Shown in pieces: positions 46,321 to 58,900 of a stretch of 64,000 nt of DNA (position 1 is the stretch's first letter; the number at the start of each line of letters is the position of its first letter). The position numbers and the translations under genes were made by a program. Under the pieces are notes generated by a model. It saw only the letters and a program-made list of their open reading frames with translations, ran no database searches and was not told where the DNA came from. The stretch is from Alentia gelatinosa. Lineage: Eukaryota > Annelida > Polychaeta > Phyllodocida > Polynoidae. The DNA is taken from contig OX465581.1 in the NCBI GenBank assembly GCA_950022655.1, forward strand, positions 104,577,125 to 104,641,124, written 5' to 3'.

Positions 46321-47430
46321 AATTTCAATGATTTACGGTTTTTGTGATTCACCCACATAAGAGGTTCTAGAACTGTGTATTTTGGATAATCTATACAATT
46401 TAGAGGCCAATAGTGTCTGATCTCTTCTAGCAGAATTAAGAAATTTACATATATATTATAAGTATGGAGATTGTGGCAGAGAAGACAATACTGTAACACC
46501 TTGCAGTGCCATGTCTGTGGAGTGGCAGCTCATCATACTAATACTTCTTGTAATCTGCCATGCAAGAGCTTTTCTGAGATAATGTTCATTTCAATGTTTT
46601 TCAATGATCATCTTACTAAAGCTGGCAGCAAAATTGTTGGCCTATTGAGGCAGAGACTATCACAGGGTTATTGCAGGTCCTTGTATTGTCATTTATGTCC
46701 TAAGTGATCTGTAGTTTTACCATAAAGGTACATATTTTCAACAGATAAACCCTGATAATACGACAGTTGCCTGAAGAAAATGTAAGGTAAATGACAGTTG
46801 CTGTGATGAATGACTATTTTGATGAAATTCACTCAACAAACTCCCAAATCACCGCAGTAACATTACCCATAAGATAATACCTTCAATTGCTTATTTATGA
46901 CCCTTATTTTGCTATCAGATATCCTTCATCACCATAAATACAACAAATAATTTACTATAAGAATGTATTATGTGCCTGTCAGGACGTCCTCAGGCAGCAA
47001 AACCAGGACTATTTTCCGCACAAGAAAACTGCAATGATTTTAGAGTTTGTAGGTTGTGCATGAACATGCTAAGACTATCAAAGGCAATACCACTGTTAGG
47101 AGATTGCTCCATGACCTTATGCATTGCAGCTCTACTGTATTAGTATCTGTTCTCAGCTCAATTGTCAATTCAGGTGATCGCCGTGCAATGTAACTTAGCA
47201 CATACAAGTTGTCTTCTTGGTGCCTCCACCATCTCAATAGAACATCCCCTTAAGATACGTCTCAGAGCAGCAGGTACATAAGGTCCCATGCCAGCATGTC
47301 CTGACAGGCTAAGGGTTCACTTCCCAGATGGTGGATATCTAATCCTATAACTATGATACGCCAGTTTGCAGTCATTGCTTTTAAACCATCATTAACAGTC
47401 TACATTTTTCAAGGGCCGGGAGGGGCTAAG
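46321..47430. other. Spacer between two related minisatellites
   Basis: About 1.1 kb without a supported gene. A GCCTGTCAGGAC motif at about 46976 recurs inverted near 47300. Confidence 0.4.
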
Positions 47431-47565
47431 GGAGGGGGGGGGGATGTGTATCAGGGTATTTGTCGGAGGGGGGGGGGGCATTTTATTTTGAGGTATTTCC
47501 AAGGGGGGGGGGGTATTTCATTCAGAGGTATTTCCAAGGGGGGGTGATTTATTTTGGAGGATTTG
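47431..47565 (+). repeat. G-rich minisatellite, array 2
   Basis: About four units related to array 1 and in the same orientation; both begin TATCAGGGTATTTG after a G run. Later units read GAGGTATTTCCAAGG. Confidence 0.8.
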
Positions 47566-48785
47566 CCGAGCAAAACCCACACACCCCACATGTGTCAAGT
47601 GAATGGAGTGAAAAGTGCTGATTACACCAACACACAAGATGTAGCGAGATTAGACACGATTTGGGTCTCTTGCTAAATCTTGCCAAATTTTGAATAATCG
47701 TGTGCATAATTGTCGCGATGCATCTTGGGGTGTCCCAGTGGTGGAGCACCAAAGTATAAACGTGATTTCGTGAAAAAGTATGCATACCATTTCACGCAAC
47801 GTATCGCGACAAAAGAGGTACGAAATATCATGACACTATAAGATATAAAAATGCATCGTGTTGGTGGAACCAGCGCTGAAGGCAACAAACAAAATGGCGA
47901 GTGTGATGAAAGTTTGAGTAGAACCCACATGTGATGGAAAATGCACACTGTAAGTTTATATATCATAACAAACTAATAGGGAAATGAAGTTTTGTAACCC
48001 TGCCTTTGTTTTAGAAAGCGTTACACATACTGCCAGTCGATCTCTGAGCAAGATGCACGGTCAGAATTAATCATCAAGTGGCTGCAGCTCCCATTATCGC
48101 CTAAGCACCTGTCAAAAATGGCATTATATTTTCCTCTTCTATTAAATTGAATCTTATAAGTATAATATCCAATTGAGGGTTAATGTTCATGATAACCACC
48201 TCGCAATGACCGCGATGTCCGTTGATATTTGAAAATTGAGCTTGTTTCAGGGTCTGTAGCAGAATCCAGCCAACCAAGCAAGAAACCGGAGCGGTGCAGC
48301 AGTATGACAGCGAACAGACAGCAACAGAGGGGTTGTGGATAGTGAATAAATGAATTCATAAGTGAATAAAATGGCGGTTTTTTTTGTGATTTGAAGTACA
48401 TGATGACAAGAAAATGAAACAAAAGTTGAGCACTACTCAATAGCTCAAAAGATTTTGAAGTAGAATATATTGCATTTTGATTATCTTTGATCGAACCTCT
48501 TTCCTTAATATTGTGATTGGATAACGAGTCTGAAAACCTATGATTTATGGTGTCTGATTCATCACCTGAGAATTTATTTTCATGATGGAGATGCATGCAG
48601 GTCGTACAACATAAAAATGCCGTCTATGAGTACATGTACAGTGGTACTAAAGTCGTATGGATTTTGATAATCTCAACAGTAATAATAGGTGCCTGGTTGA
48701 ATACACTTTACAAATGTGTATCACATAGTATATACATATGTACAGAGCCTAATATAATGGCGCGGAGAAACAGGAAACATCTTTA
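47566..48785. other. Intergenic, nothing recognised
   Basis: Unsupported ORFs of 60-140 codons, mostly minus strand, without domains or splice structure. Confidence 0.4.
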
Positions 48786-49200
48786 ATTGGTAGACCATTT
48801 CAGAGGTATCTCCAGGAGGCGCACCGGGCGCCTTGGTTTATCTCACACATGACCGGACAAATGGCGAGACAGCTCTCTTAGCGCTAACAGACAGATCACG
48901 GTAGGGAGATAGGGAGTTCGCACAGCCTAGCAACACCCCTTCATTCCCTTCTAAATCTCCCAACGCCCAGATAGCACTTATCTGTTCCCACGACGGGCGA
49001 GCATTAAGCGCGTTGCGGGAAGACGTCTCTGTGTCGACGAGCAGCGTCGCGTGCGCGTCCATTGTTTGACGGGAACCGGAACTTCGCCTGATAGATTTTC
49101 GTCTTTCCTGCATTGCTGCCTTGTGAGTAAAAGCAACAGGACTGGCAGACAGTTACTTTCCTGCTGCTGGTGCACTTACAGTGAGCTAGTGGTGGACCAC
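48786..49200. promoter_or_regulatory. CpG-rich block 3' of the LRRC74-like gene
   Basis: A compact CpG-rich interval (notably 48960-49090) in A+T-rich surroundings, 600-1000 bp beyond the stop codon of the minus-strand gene. It carries a 91-codon minus-strand ORF (48838-49113) of plausible composition but unknown family. It could be a promoter of a divergent or downstream gene. Confidence 0.3.
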
Positions 49201-49624
49201 CATAAGTGAGTTAGAGACACATTACATATATGCATGCATTTAGGGCAATAGTTGATAACATCAATATCTCTGAAGTGTCATATATTTGCGACTTCTATGC
49301 ACGGTATAAATCTCTTTAAAGTGCAATCGCATTGATGAGAATGGCATTATGTGAAGAGCAGTAATCATCTGGATCATTTATCGTAAGCTGTGCTCTCAAG
49401 GTAATACAATAAGTACAACCCATCCCATCCAGTCGCTTATATTGTATTTCTTTCGTTCTAGAAGTATATTGGGTCATTAACGTGAAAAAATGTATTCTGT
49501 TTGCCGTAGATTCTCCAGTACTTCATATCGCCATAGTTACTTCTCATTTTGCTGATAGAGCTTAAGATGTCATTTATATTCATATATTTATACATACAAA
49601 TATATATATATATAATGAAACGCA
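49201..49624. other. Intergenic, nothing recognised
   Basis: A short TA run near 49602-49614; no gene supported. Confidence 0.4.
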
Positions 49625-49630
49625 TTTATT
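49625..49630 (-). promoter_or_regulatory. Candidate AATAAA polyadenylation signal of the LRRC74-like gene
   Basis: Minus-strand AATAAA lies about 190 nt downstream of the stop codon at 49817, a normal 3'-UTR distance. Confidence 0.45.
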
Positions 49631-49816
49631 GTGCATCTTATCGATTATCGATTAAGCATACTGAACGCACTGATATATAAATCATGCTAGGTCATACATA
49701 GCGTTAGATAACAGCTAAAATCTTCATTGGATGTTATGGTGCCAGCACATAAAAAATCAATCACATATTCCTGGTGTGTTCCTCTGAAAGACGTCAGCAG
49801 AAGGATGTATCGACAG

Positions 49817-49982
49817 CTATGTGGTCGAAGGCAAATCTGGTTCCTCTATGTCCAAAGCATTAAGCATTGCTTCCATAGAGGCAACGCTTTCTGTGTCATC
49901 TTCATCAAGTCCTCTCTCCTGTTCCTGTTTCTCCATCAGTCGTTTGTGTTCACGTTGTTTGTTGTCGGCATAGACCAGCTCC
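49817..49982 (-). CDS. LRRC74A: LRRC74-like terminal exon with stop
   Basis: 166 bp; acceptor ATTCACAG. Completes the Gly and Glu of the second EF loop, then LVYADNKQREHKRLMEKQEQ... to PSTT and TAG (49817-49819). Confidence 0.9.
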
Positions 49983-52900
49983 CTGTGAATACAGAATGTG
50001 TGATACAGATTTCTCTAATCTTAGCTATAACGCAAACCGCAAATGCAAACCGTTTCTGAAGGCTATCAAAAATGATACATTTTCAACCGGTATTTCATAT
50101 AAAGAATTTGTTTTACTTCTCATCGAAATTTAACGCAGATCTTGCCACCGTTACAGAGTGATTGCTAGTTCTGCCATCATTCCCATGAAATTGTAAGAAG
50201 GTGCCACTGTTGTCGAGAACAAAACTGTTATCAGTTATCATAATCCATTGATAATCATGAGCCACAGCTAAAACGCTCTAAGACAAGCTGAATTTCTTTT
50301 CTTTTTTAAATCCACTGATAACTGCACCCGCCACCTGGTGTTTTGTTTGGCGTCGTTGGCAAGATGGCTGTCTCCACAGTACAATAGCTATCCGTCTTAC
50401 ACCTGTCTCTTGATATACCGTATTCTCATTCTCACCCTATGAAACGTAGAAAATGATTATCCACCATCGGAAGGGCAAAGATACTTAATAAATCTTGTAC
50501 GTATGAATAGTTCAAAATAAACAAGCGCAGAGGTCATCTCCGAACGAACGCAGACCTGCTGTCTAGTCCAATCAAAGGGAACTCGCGAATTTCCTCACAG
50601 AATGTCTGCATGAAGGGCTACAGATCTTTGCTGATGCTTGGGAATAGACAGTTAATCGCCAATACGTGTTGGTCGGGAAGGAAATGAGTTTACCAGCTTC
50701 AACGTGTTTATAGACGGAAGAACAACCTGTGGATTAATTAAATTTCCAACCGAAACGCCCTTGCCACCAGCATTAAAGGAAGTAGATACGTGAGTCCCAT
50801 CATAATTAATGTGAGATTACACAGAGTTGTAACAAACTGGGACCCTGTACTCCTTCCCTATCATTAACACCAGGTAACCTACTATCCTGCCAAAGATAAA
50901 GTAGAACATCTTAAAAGTTTCCCCTGATTCTACTGCCTGAAGATTCACAGATTGGTGGAAAACCATGAAAGAATTAATTCCTCGCCCTTCTCGGGAGGGT
51001 GTTCTAATCAGATGATGATTATAGGGTTGATAATGCAGAACAGGTTACACTAATTAACCTACCCGTAATCAATTACACCGTCGCCGTCTTTGTCGAGTCG
51101 GGCTGCCAGGAAAGCCACCTCATCCGTCGTCATGTCTATCCCACTGGTCTGCAAGAGGGAAATAGGCATTTTATCAAATGTCAAGTCGTCGGGACTAGTC
51201 CAATAAGTAGATAAAAAGAAGATCAGATTAAGTCATTGCATTATTTTACGCTCCTATAAATATGGTTTATTTTTTTCTTTGATGTTAGCCGATCAATGTT
51301 AACATAGCTTATGTGATCATCTTGAAAGTGATATTAGTTGTTTTTATTTTAATCTGCTCTTTGGATGACAATTTGTAATTAGATATTGAATTCACAATCG
51401 GTTTGAGTCCAAGTCACGAAACTATGAAATATATTTTCGGAATTTTACATAAATATTCTTAAGCTTTTATTTATGCTGGAGGTATATTCTTTCGAAATAA
51501 CCATGTCGATATAAAAGATTTTATCCAGTCTTTTTATTGACTGATGTAGAACTCAGACTCATATCTTCCTGTCCGGGAACCGCTAGACAACCACGTGATC
51601 CATGAGTCAATTACATGTAAATTGAACATCAGGGGAGGAAGTAGAGTTTCAAATGAGAGGGACTCAGATAGGGTGGATTCTTCTTATGTATGAAAGAAAT
51701 ATAAGGATTCTGATGTGTGGAACTCACTATCTATAGACTGTTCGAGGTTGTGGAAGGGGGATTTATCGGCACGCTTGAAACCCAACTGGGTCCGCCACTA
51801 AACAGTGTAGATGGCATGCACCTAGTTACTTGTTTCATCTCATGTGTAGATTCCTAAACTTTGTATAATTTTGGTCTAATTTGCTATGCTGCTGCCCCCT
51901 ATGGGGTATCCGCTTCACATCACCCACCCTCTAGCTGTAGAATTGTGCACCATTATGTCACATGTATGGAGCGTCTCATGCACCCTTCTTATAGATTCCT
52001 ATCACATCCCCAAGATATCTGCTTTGAATTGTGATTACCACCTCCGACCAACTGGCTTATGGATCATGAACTGCTACGAAAAGTGGGGCCCCGAGGTTTG
52101 AACAACTGGGACCTGTTTCGCTAGTTTCATGACATGTCTAGATGGCGTCTAGATGGTGTGTCCGGTTTCATAAGAAATAGACATTAGCCTTCGTTTTGTC
52201 CGTTCTTGCTTGCACTGTTGGTGCCGCTTTTCATATCTGTCTTAACACTTTTGTCACGAAACTAGTGAAACAGGTCCATGATGTGTCGGTTTTTCTAATT
52301 CATATGTTTGGGGTCTGTCTTTTCCTAAGGGCAGCTACTTGTGTTGTCACGAAACTAAACAACCCCAATGTATGCATGGTGTCACAGACATGTCACGAAA
52401 CTAGTGAAACATGTCCCTAAACTGTACCTAAAGGGCACATAGCTATTGTGCTATGGAGGCGGCCTTCATGCCCCCGACGATACCTAAACGCCAGGTGGCG
52501 GGACAAACTACAATGGATTTTATCAGAAATATTTTTGGGGCATGCCAAGGAGGAATTTTAGTCTTGTTTTCTCAATATTATCTATAGATTATAACAACTG
52601 ATAAGTGGTTGGCCCCCGACTACACTGAAAAAAATGTCCGTAAAATATACAGTATACTACCGTAAACATGGACGGTATATCACTGTAATCTTACTCACAG
52701 TTCCATACCGTATATTTGATACCAAAAAACGGTATTCAACTGTAAAAATATTCAGGACTGTAATTCACCCAATCTACGGTCAGTTTACAGTAAAAATCTG
52801 TAAATATGGACATATTAGATACACTTAGATTTACTCCAATATCAGCAACAAATCAAAGTGGAGAATAAAATGCAAGAGTTAACTTCATCAAAATGTGTAA

Positions 52901-55900
52901 TAGATATTCATCGATCTCCTGTGAAGTTCCTATCATTTAAAGCACATTTATTCTCATGTTGTCATGACATCAATATCATAAAGGGGATTAGACACCACTT
53001 TCATAGGACATTTCTAAATTATATGTAGGATTGACTTCATCCTACTTTATCAAATGCAGCCTTGTAGTGTCAGATTCTGATGAGTATACCTGTAAAATAG
53101 TTTGCACTAATAACAGAGTTGAAAAACTTAGATGTTGAAATATCATTTATAATAATTATTAATGATACTGATAAGCCAATAGGCTGATAGAGAATATATG
53201 ATGGTAGCCAATACAAAATATTCACTTATATACTCATAATCTCCTAGGGGCCATTCATAAAATGTCATGTGCACTGAGAGGGTAGGGGGGGGGGATTGGA
53301 GGGTCAAGGATTTAGGAAATTCTGTATATGCTCTTTCTTTGATGAATTGCATAAAAGTTTGGGAGGAGGGGTTGGAGGTTTGAAATTTCAGAAATTCTGT
53401 ATACATACTCTATAGGTGGCCCTCTACATATAACAATTCTCAAGAACCTCAATAACAGGATATCTGGTATATGTATAATGAAGGGCTGTGCATATAGTAT
53501 ATTTCATACAGCTTTGCTCCTCTGTATTTACAGGTCTGAACCGTTTTCGAAATACAGTTTATTACAGTGAAAATTCATGGTCTGAAATATATTACAGATT
53601 CAAACCGGTAGGAAAATACAGTCTAGGACAGTTATAATTTACGGTCAAAAATATATTACGGTCACCCGTACAACTTACGGTATTTCCCTGGCACCCCAGT
53701 TGCCTGGGAAATACCGTAAAATTCACGGGAAATTGTTTACAGTGTACAATTTCCTGGCGGATGATGGCAGAACCAGCAATCACTCTGTGCTCTATAGAGA
53801 AAATAAGTCGACCTAGAACTCGAACGATATGAAGTAGAATGCCCCTTTCAGCAAGTAAAATCAGACATCTAATTGAGGGAATGGATAATTCTGTTCTGAG
53901 CAGAAGTGCTCCTCTAAATAGATGCCTTTTGAAAAATAACAATCACGGGACTACATCAAACCATATATAAGCTACAGTTGTTAATGCACCACTCTGGGAT
54001 AGGTAGGACCACGCAAACCACCAAATGCAATGGCTGAGGTCTAGGCCACTTTATTGAAATACGTTATATAAGGCTTCTTATAAACAACAAAGTGTATCTA
54101 AACTTGACTCAATAAAGAAGCCTATCAACAACAAAATCTGAAAGAAAAAGATGGGGTGTCCCCTTCCACAGGATGAATCTGCAGTATCTACATTTATAGT
54201 TTATTGTAATAGATTTAAAGCGTTGCGTTGTGGATAGTAAGCCCAGGTCATAGGCGCAATGAAATGCTATGCTCCATATCTCACGGAAAGGATGTTTCAA
54301 ATATGAATTAATTTTCTATAAGTAGCATTTCTGATGGAATGTTGCTGTAGAGTCATAGTCATACATCATGACTGCTCCGCTACCAATGTTAATACAATAT
54401 TTACCTTTATGCCAGTCCTGAACTCTTTTATGTCTATATTCCAGGAACTATCCTTGTCAAACTGTTTGAAGAGGTCGACGAGTCGGAAGCCGGAATCGTC
54501 GATGTATTTGCGGAGTTTAGTTAACAGGTGGTGGTAACGCTCCTGGTCACTGAGCTTCCATTTGGAGCCTCCGCCGATCTTAATCCGGTACTTCTTGGAC
54601 ATGACCCCACCGTGTAACACCCGCAATGTTCGCACCTCCATCATCTTGGTGTGGAGATCCTCAAAGTTGTCGTCCACCATGACGCCCTGTTTTGAAAAGC
54701 AGCGTGATTGGTACGAGAGAAATTCGTAAACGTTGGACAGTAATGCCTCAGGATAAAAGACGCGTAGTCTGTGCAAAATCCAAATGGTAATCTCTTTATC
54801 AAACTTTACGACATTCACTTTCATGAGAATCTGAGACTACAATCAGATCGAACAATGGGAACACTGTTTACATGCTAAGGTAGACAACCTGTTATAAACC
54901 AACATGTTCAGAATGTATACATACGCTATAAATCTATATAAGCAAATCTACATTATTATATTCATACCCGCCTCTCGTTCAATAGCTGACTTCGTTTTTA
55001 CCATACTATATTTCTGATTGCAATTGATCAGATCATTTGCATATCTGATAATAATCCTATTATCCTCATTTCTAATTCTCTTAGGAAATTTAAAAGTTAG
55101 AAGATTCTTGCCACGGTGTCTTGGAGTGATGGTGGATTTGGACGCAATGCTACTCAAAGTACTATTATGAAAATTACTGGTAGTGCATCTAATAAGAGAA
55201 GTTGTTTCGTATCACGAAAAGCTTATATGACCTTTACAGCTATATTGTTCCCTCATCATATTACCACCGTGCTTAAAATGTTCGTCATTGCATAAAGTGA
55301 AATTTTCTTAAAGGTCAATATCTTTTGTAAACGACTGTTGAGGCTTTATGGCTTACAAAATATGCAGGAGACAAATACAACCCTCTGTAGGGAACCTATC
55401 ACGTAGCATTAACCTATCTCTCTGTATAACAGGTGTACGCCCAGTCACCCCTGATGCTATACTGTACAGAAACTAAACCGAAACACTGAACGAAACACCG
55501 AGCTGCAGAGTGAAGGCTTAATGTGCGTGCTCGTGTTTGAAGGATATTGTTTGGAGTATAGCTATTATTTATGGGATGGGCGTGCCAGGTGGTGTCCTAT
55601 GAGCGGCAGTGCCTACCTGCATGTGGAGAAAGTCCATCTCAGTGTTCTCGTTTTTACTGATGGCTGTGAGGAGAGTCATGGCTCCTACGTGGGAGATAGG
55701 GTTCCCGCCAATCTGTGATACAAAACACAAGGTGAAACATCGTCAGGGGATGTGCAAATAGGAGTGATGTGGATGGATATTCTATGTGAATGCATATAGC
55801 ATGCCATATACGAGAGAATTTATATAACATATGTGCACATACATACAATAGAACCCAGATAAATGCAGCAGTCTGTGTTCCATACTTAAGACTGATAAAG

Positions 55901-58900
55901 TGATTCAAGTCGCGTGGTGGTCCGAAAACAATACACTTTCTATGAAAGAGTCGGGTGGTCCGCTCAACGGTTGGTCCCCTTTATGGGATGCCTCGAAATA
56001 AAGGTAGTAATAAAAAGAGGTTTTATGCAATAAAGCATGCATTATATGTATGATATACATATATGACGACAGGGAAATGATGTATATGAGGGTCTTTATA
56101 TATGGGTAGCATGCAAATGATCGAGAACAACATATTTACATAGTCTGCTATAAAAAGTATTCAAGGTATAGAATGGAGTGAGTTTGCAGGGAGGATATGA
56201 TGTTATCCCTGGTAAGAGATCCATATGACAGGTGGATTGTGCTTTTGCGTGATCTAGCCTGTAGAAAGAGAGCATACATAGGAAGTGGTGAATAGCAACC
56301 CTACAGAATAATCCCTCGTTGAGGAGGTACCAGGAGAGGCAAAGAAATGTAGTAATGTATGAGCCAGTCATGAATTGAGGCCTTCATGTGTGGATATCAG
56401 TCTGGCAGCTGCCTCCGTCATTTTTGTCATCGTTTGCCCTAAGCGAAGTTTGTCATCAGGGATCTAAAATTGGCGTTGGATGTAGAACATATGTCCATAA
56501 CGAAGCTCAACCCACTGTGCTCTATTCAGATATACTGTGATACGAGCACAGATAAAGAGTAAATGAGGGGTGATAGGCATGATAATAGACTCATCAGGGA
56601 TCACGTAAAAGCGTCAGTGAATACTGGAGTTTTGTTAAAGGTGAAAACGCGGGATCGCACATATATAGGAAAGTGTATAGTTTATATACCAAGGACAGAT
56701 ATAGGAAGATAAACCTCAAAAGGAAGCAGAGGTAGGAATAGGAAGAAGCAAAGGTAGATGGAGAGAAATGGTTGATTAATAGCACAACGGAGCCTCAGCT
56801 ACAACATATAATGCATCTAATTACGGGTACTGTGGAATAGATTCTCGAAATCATTATTCAGGAATGTAGGCAAGCTTTATGCTGGCGTGGTTCTTCCACC
56901 GCTTACATCAAGATTGCTCAATTAAGATTGCTTAGTTATGAACGTTCCCTTCCATTAACTGAAAATAAAACGACATAACGGTGGATAACTAAGACGAAGG
57001 ATTGTGGCTAAGAGAACGTGGATATACTGAAGAGTACGTGTAGAAGGGGGTTGGTGAGTGGAACGTCATAGAATGAGTATCTAGGAAGATGGAATTATTC
57101 ACCCATGGCTGACAGCTTTGTCAGACTATTCGGAGGACTGCATGTAAAATAAACGTAGCGTACAATCCAATTTTCAGTGACCAGTATCAAAATGCGTGCT
57201 GATCCATTGGAGCCTTACATCTGGCAATACCCCTTACCAGCGATGATTGATAGGCGGCGGCCGAAGCAAGGCGCGCCTACAGGGACACCTTAAAGGTGCC
57301 TTGGACCCGCATTCACCCGGATAGTGACGTTAATGGTCAGCTGACCCCTATCACGTGACACACAGCCTTCTCATGTTGATTGAACTTGTCTCTGGCAAGT
57401 ACACCCCGAGACTCGAAGTGAAATAGCACACTCCCTCCACAGGCAATATACTGCCGCTAGGTGTCTCTGCCTACCTTGAGAAGCTTGAGATCTGAGTTGG
57501 TTTGTAGGGCGCGGCCTATGTCTAGGGCGCCCTCTGAAGTGATTCTGTTAGAACTAAGGTCGAGCTTCTCCAGGCATTGATTCTGTTTGAGGGCCTGGCC
57601 CATGGCCTTTGCACCTTCCTTAGCAAATCCATTCATCGAAAGATATAACTCCTTCAGTCCGTAGTTTTCCTAGTACAGAGAAATCACAAGCAATCATTAG
57701 TATTACAAGCATTTTTTTTCAATAGTATAGCAATTGTCAATAGTATAGCAATTGATACTTTTTATTTTCATTGGGCATCATGGTAATTCCTTAAGTAGGA
57801 CATTTAGAACAGGTTTAAGCCTGACGATATACCGGTTGAACAATAGAAACATATTAAGGAACGCGTTAACATGATCAAACATATGAATCCATTCGTTGCG
57901 GTCACGAGTGTGGTATGCACAGTTACAGCCGTTTCGTTCGTGACTGAAGGCGACCCTCCATAGTAAGTTCAATACATTCACATACTCAATATCTACCAGA
58001 CGTCGTAGTTCAAAAAGACCCTACCTTGATACCCTCTGCCAGCAGGCACGCGCCCTTTAACCGAAAGTGGTTCCAGCTGAGGTCGAGCACGCGCAGACTT
58101 TCATTAACCGAGAGGGCCTCCTTGAGGGCTTTCGCAGCATTCACGTCGAAGTGATTATGGGCTAGACGTAGCTCTCTGATAGTTGAATTTTGCTGTAGAT
58201 GGGCGGAATTTATGAAACAAATGGCATGGATTTACATAAAATATATAAGAATTACCATCAAAAACATTACAAGGCTTTTGAATAAAACGAATTGTTTATA
58301 TGCTATGATAGATTTTATTTGGGTTTAGAGTTATGGATACTATTATGTATGTATATGATCAACCAAATGCAGTTGCTTTCATGAGCTAAATTGTACGTAG
58401 AAATAACAAGTTTTAAGTGTTCCGTATGAATGCTTTTGGTATTGGTGTGTGACGGATGTGAGCATAGATATTACCTCCAAGAGTTTCAAAAAGAAGTCTC
58501 CATCTGGGTCGTTAAAATTATTTCCTGCAAAGCAAAATATAAAAAGCAAAATATAACAACCTATCTGAGTATCAAAATGTGATTTTAGCAGATGGCATCT
58601 GTCTATTGAGGTCACTGTTCCACGTGCTATGAAACGTATTGAAACAAGCACTGCAAGGTTTCGGAATCTTATGTCTTGGCTAGTCATACCTTTTATTATC
58701 CACCAAATAAGGTGTGTACATAGAAAACACATTCCCGGAGCATACAGATATGTTATATATTATGGGCTGCAAAAACGGGCGCATACAGAAAAATAGTGCA
58801 TATGAAAAAATAGGGCATACCTTAATGAACTAATATCGGTACGCCATTTGCAAGGAAAAGGTCGATAATAAATGAAATATAGACTGGTTTCAGATAAGAG

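Noticed and set aside
46069..46347. Glycine-rich plus-strand ORFs
   Set aside because: Artefact of the G-run minisatellite.
53592..53942. 116-codon minus-strand ORF
   Set aside because: Runs through the end of a transposon and repeat R1.
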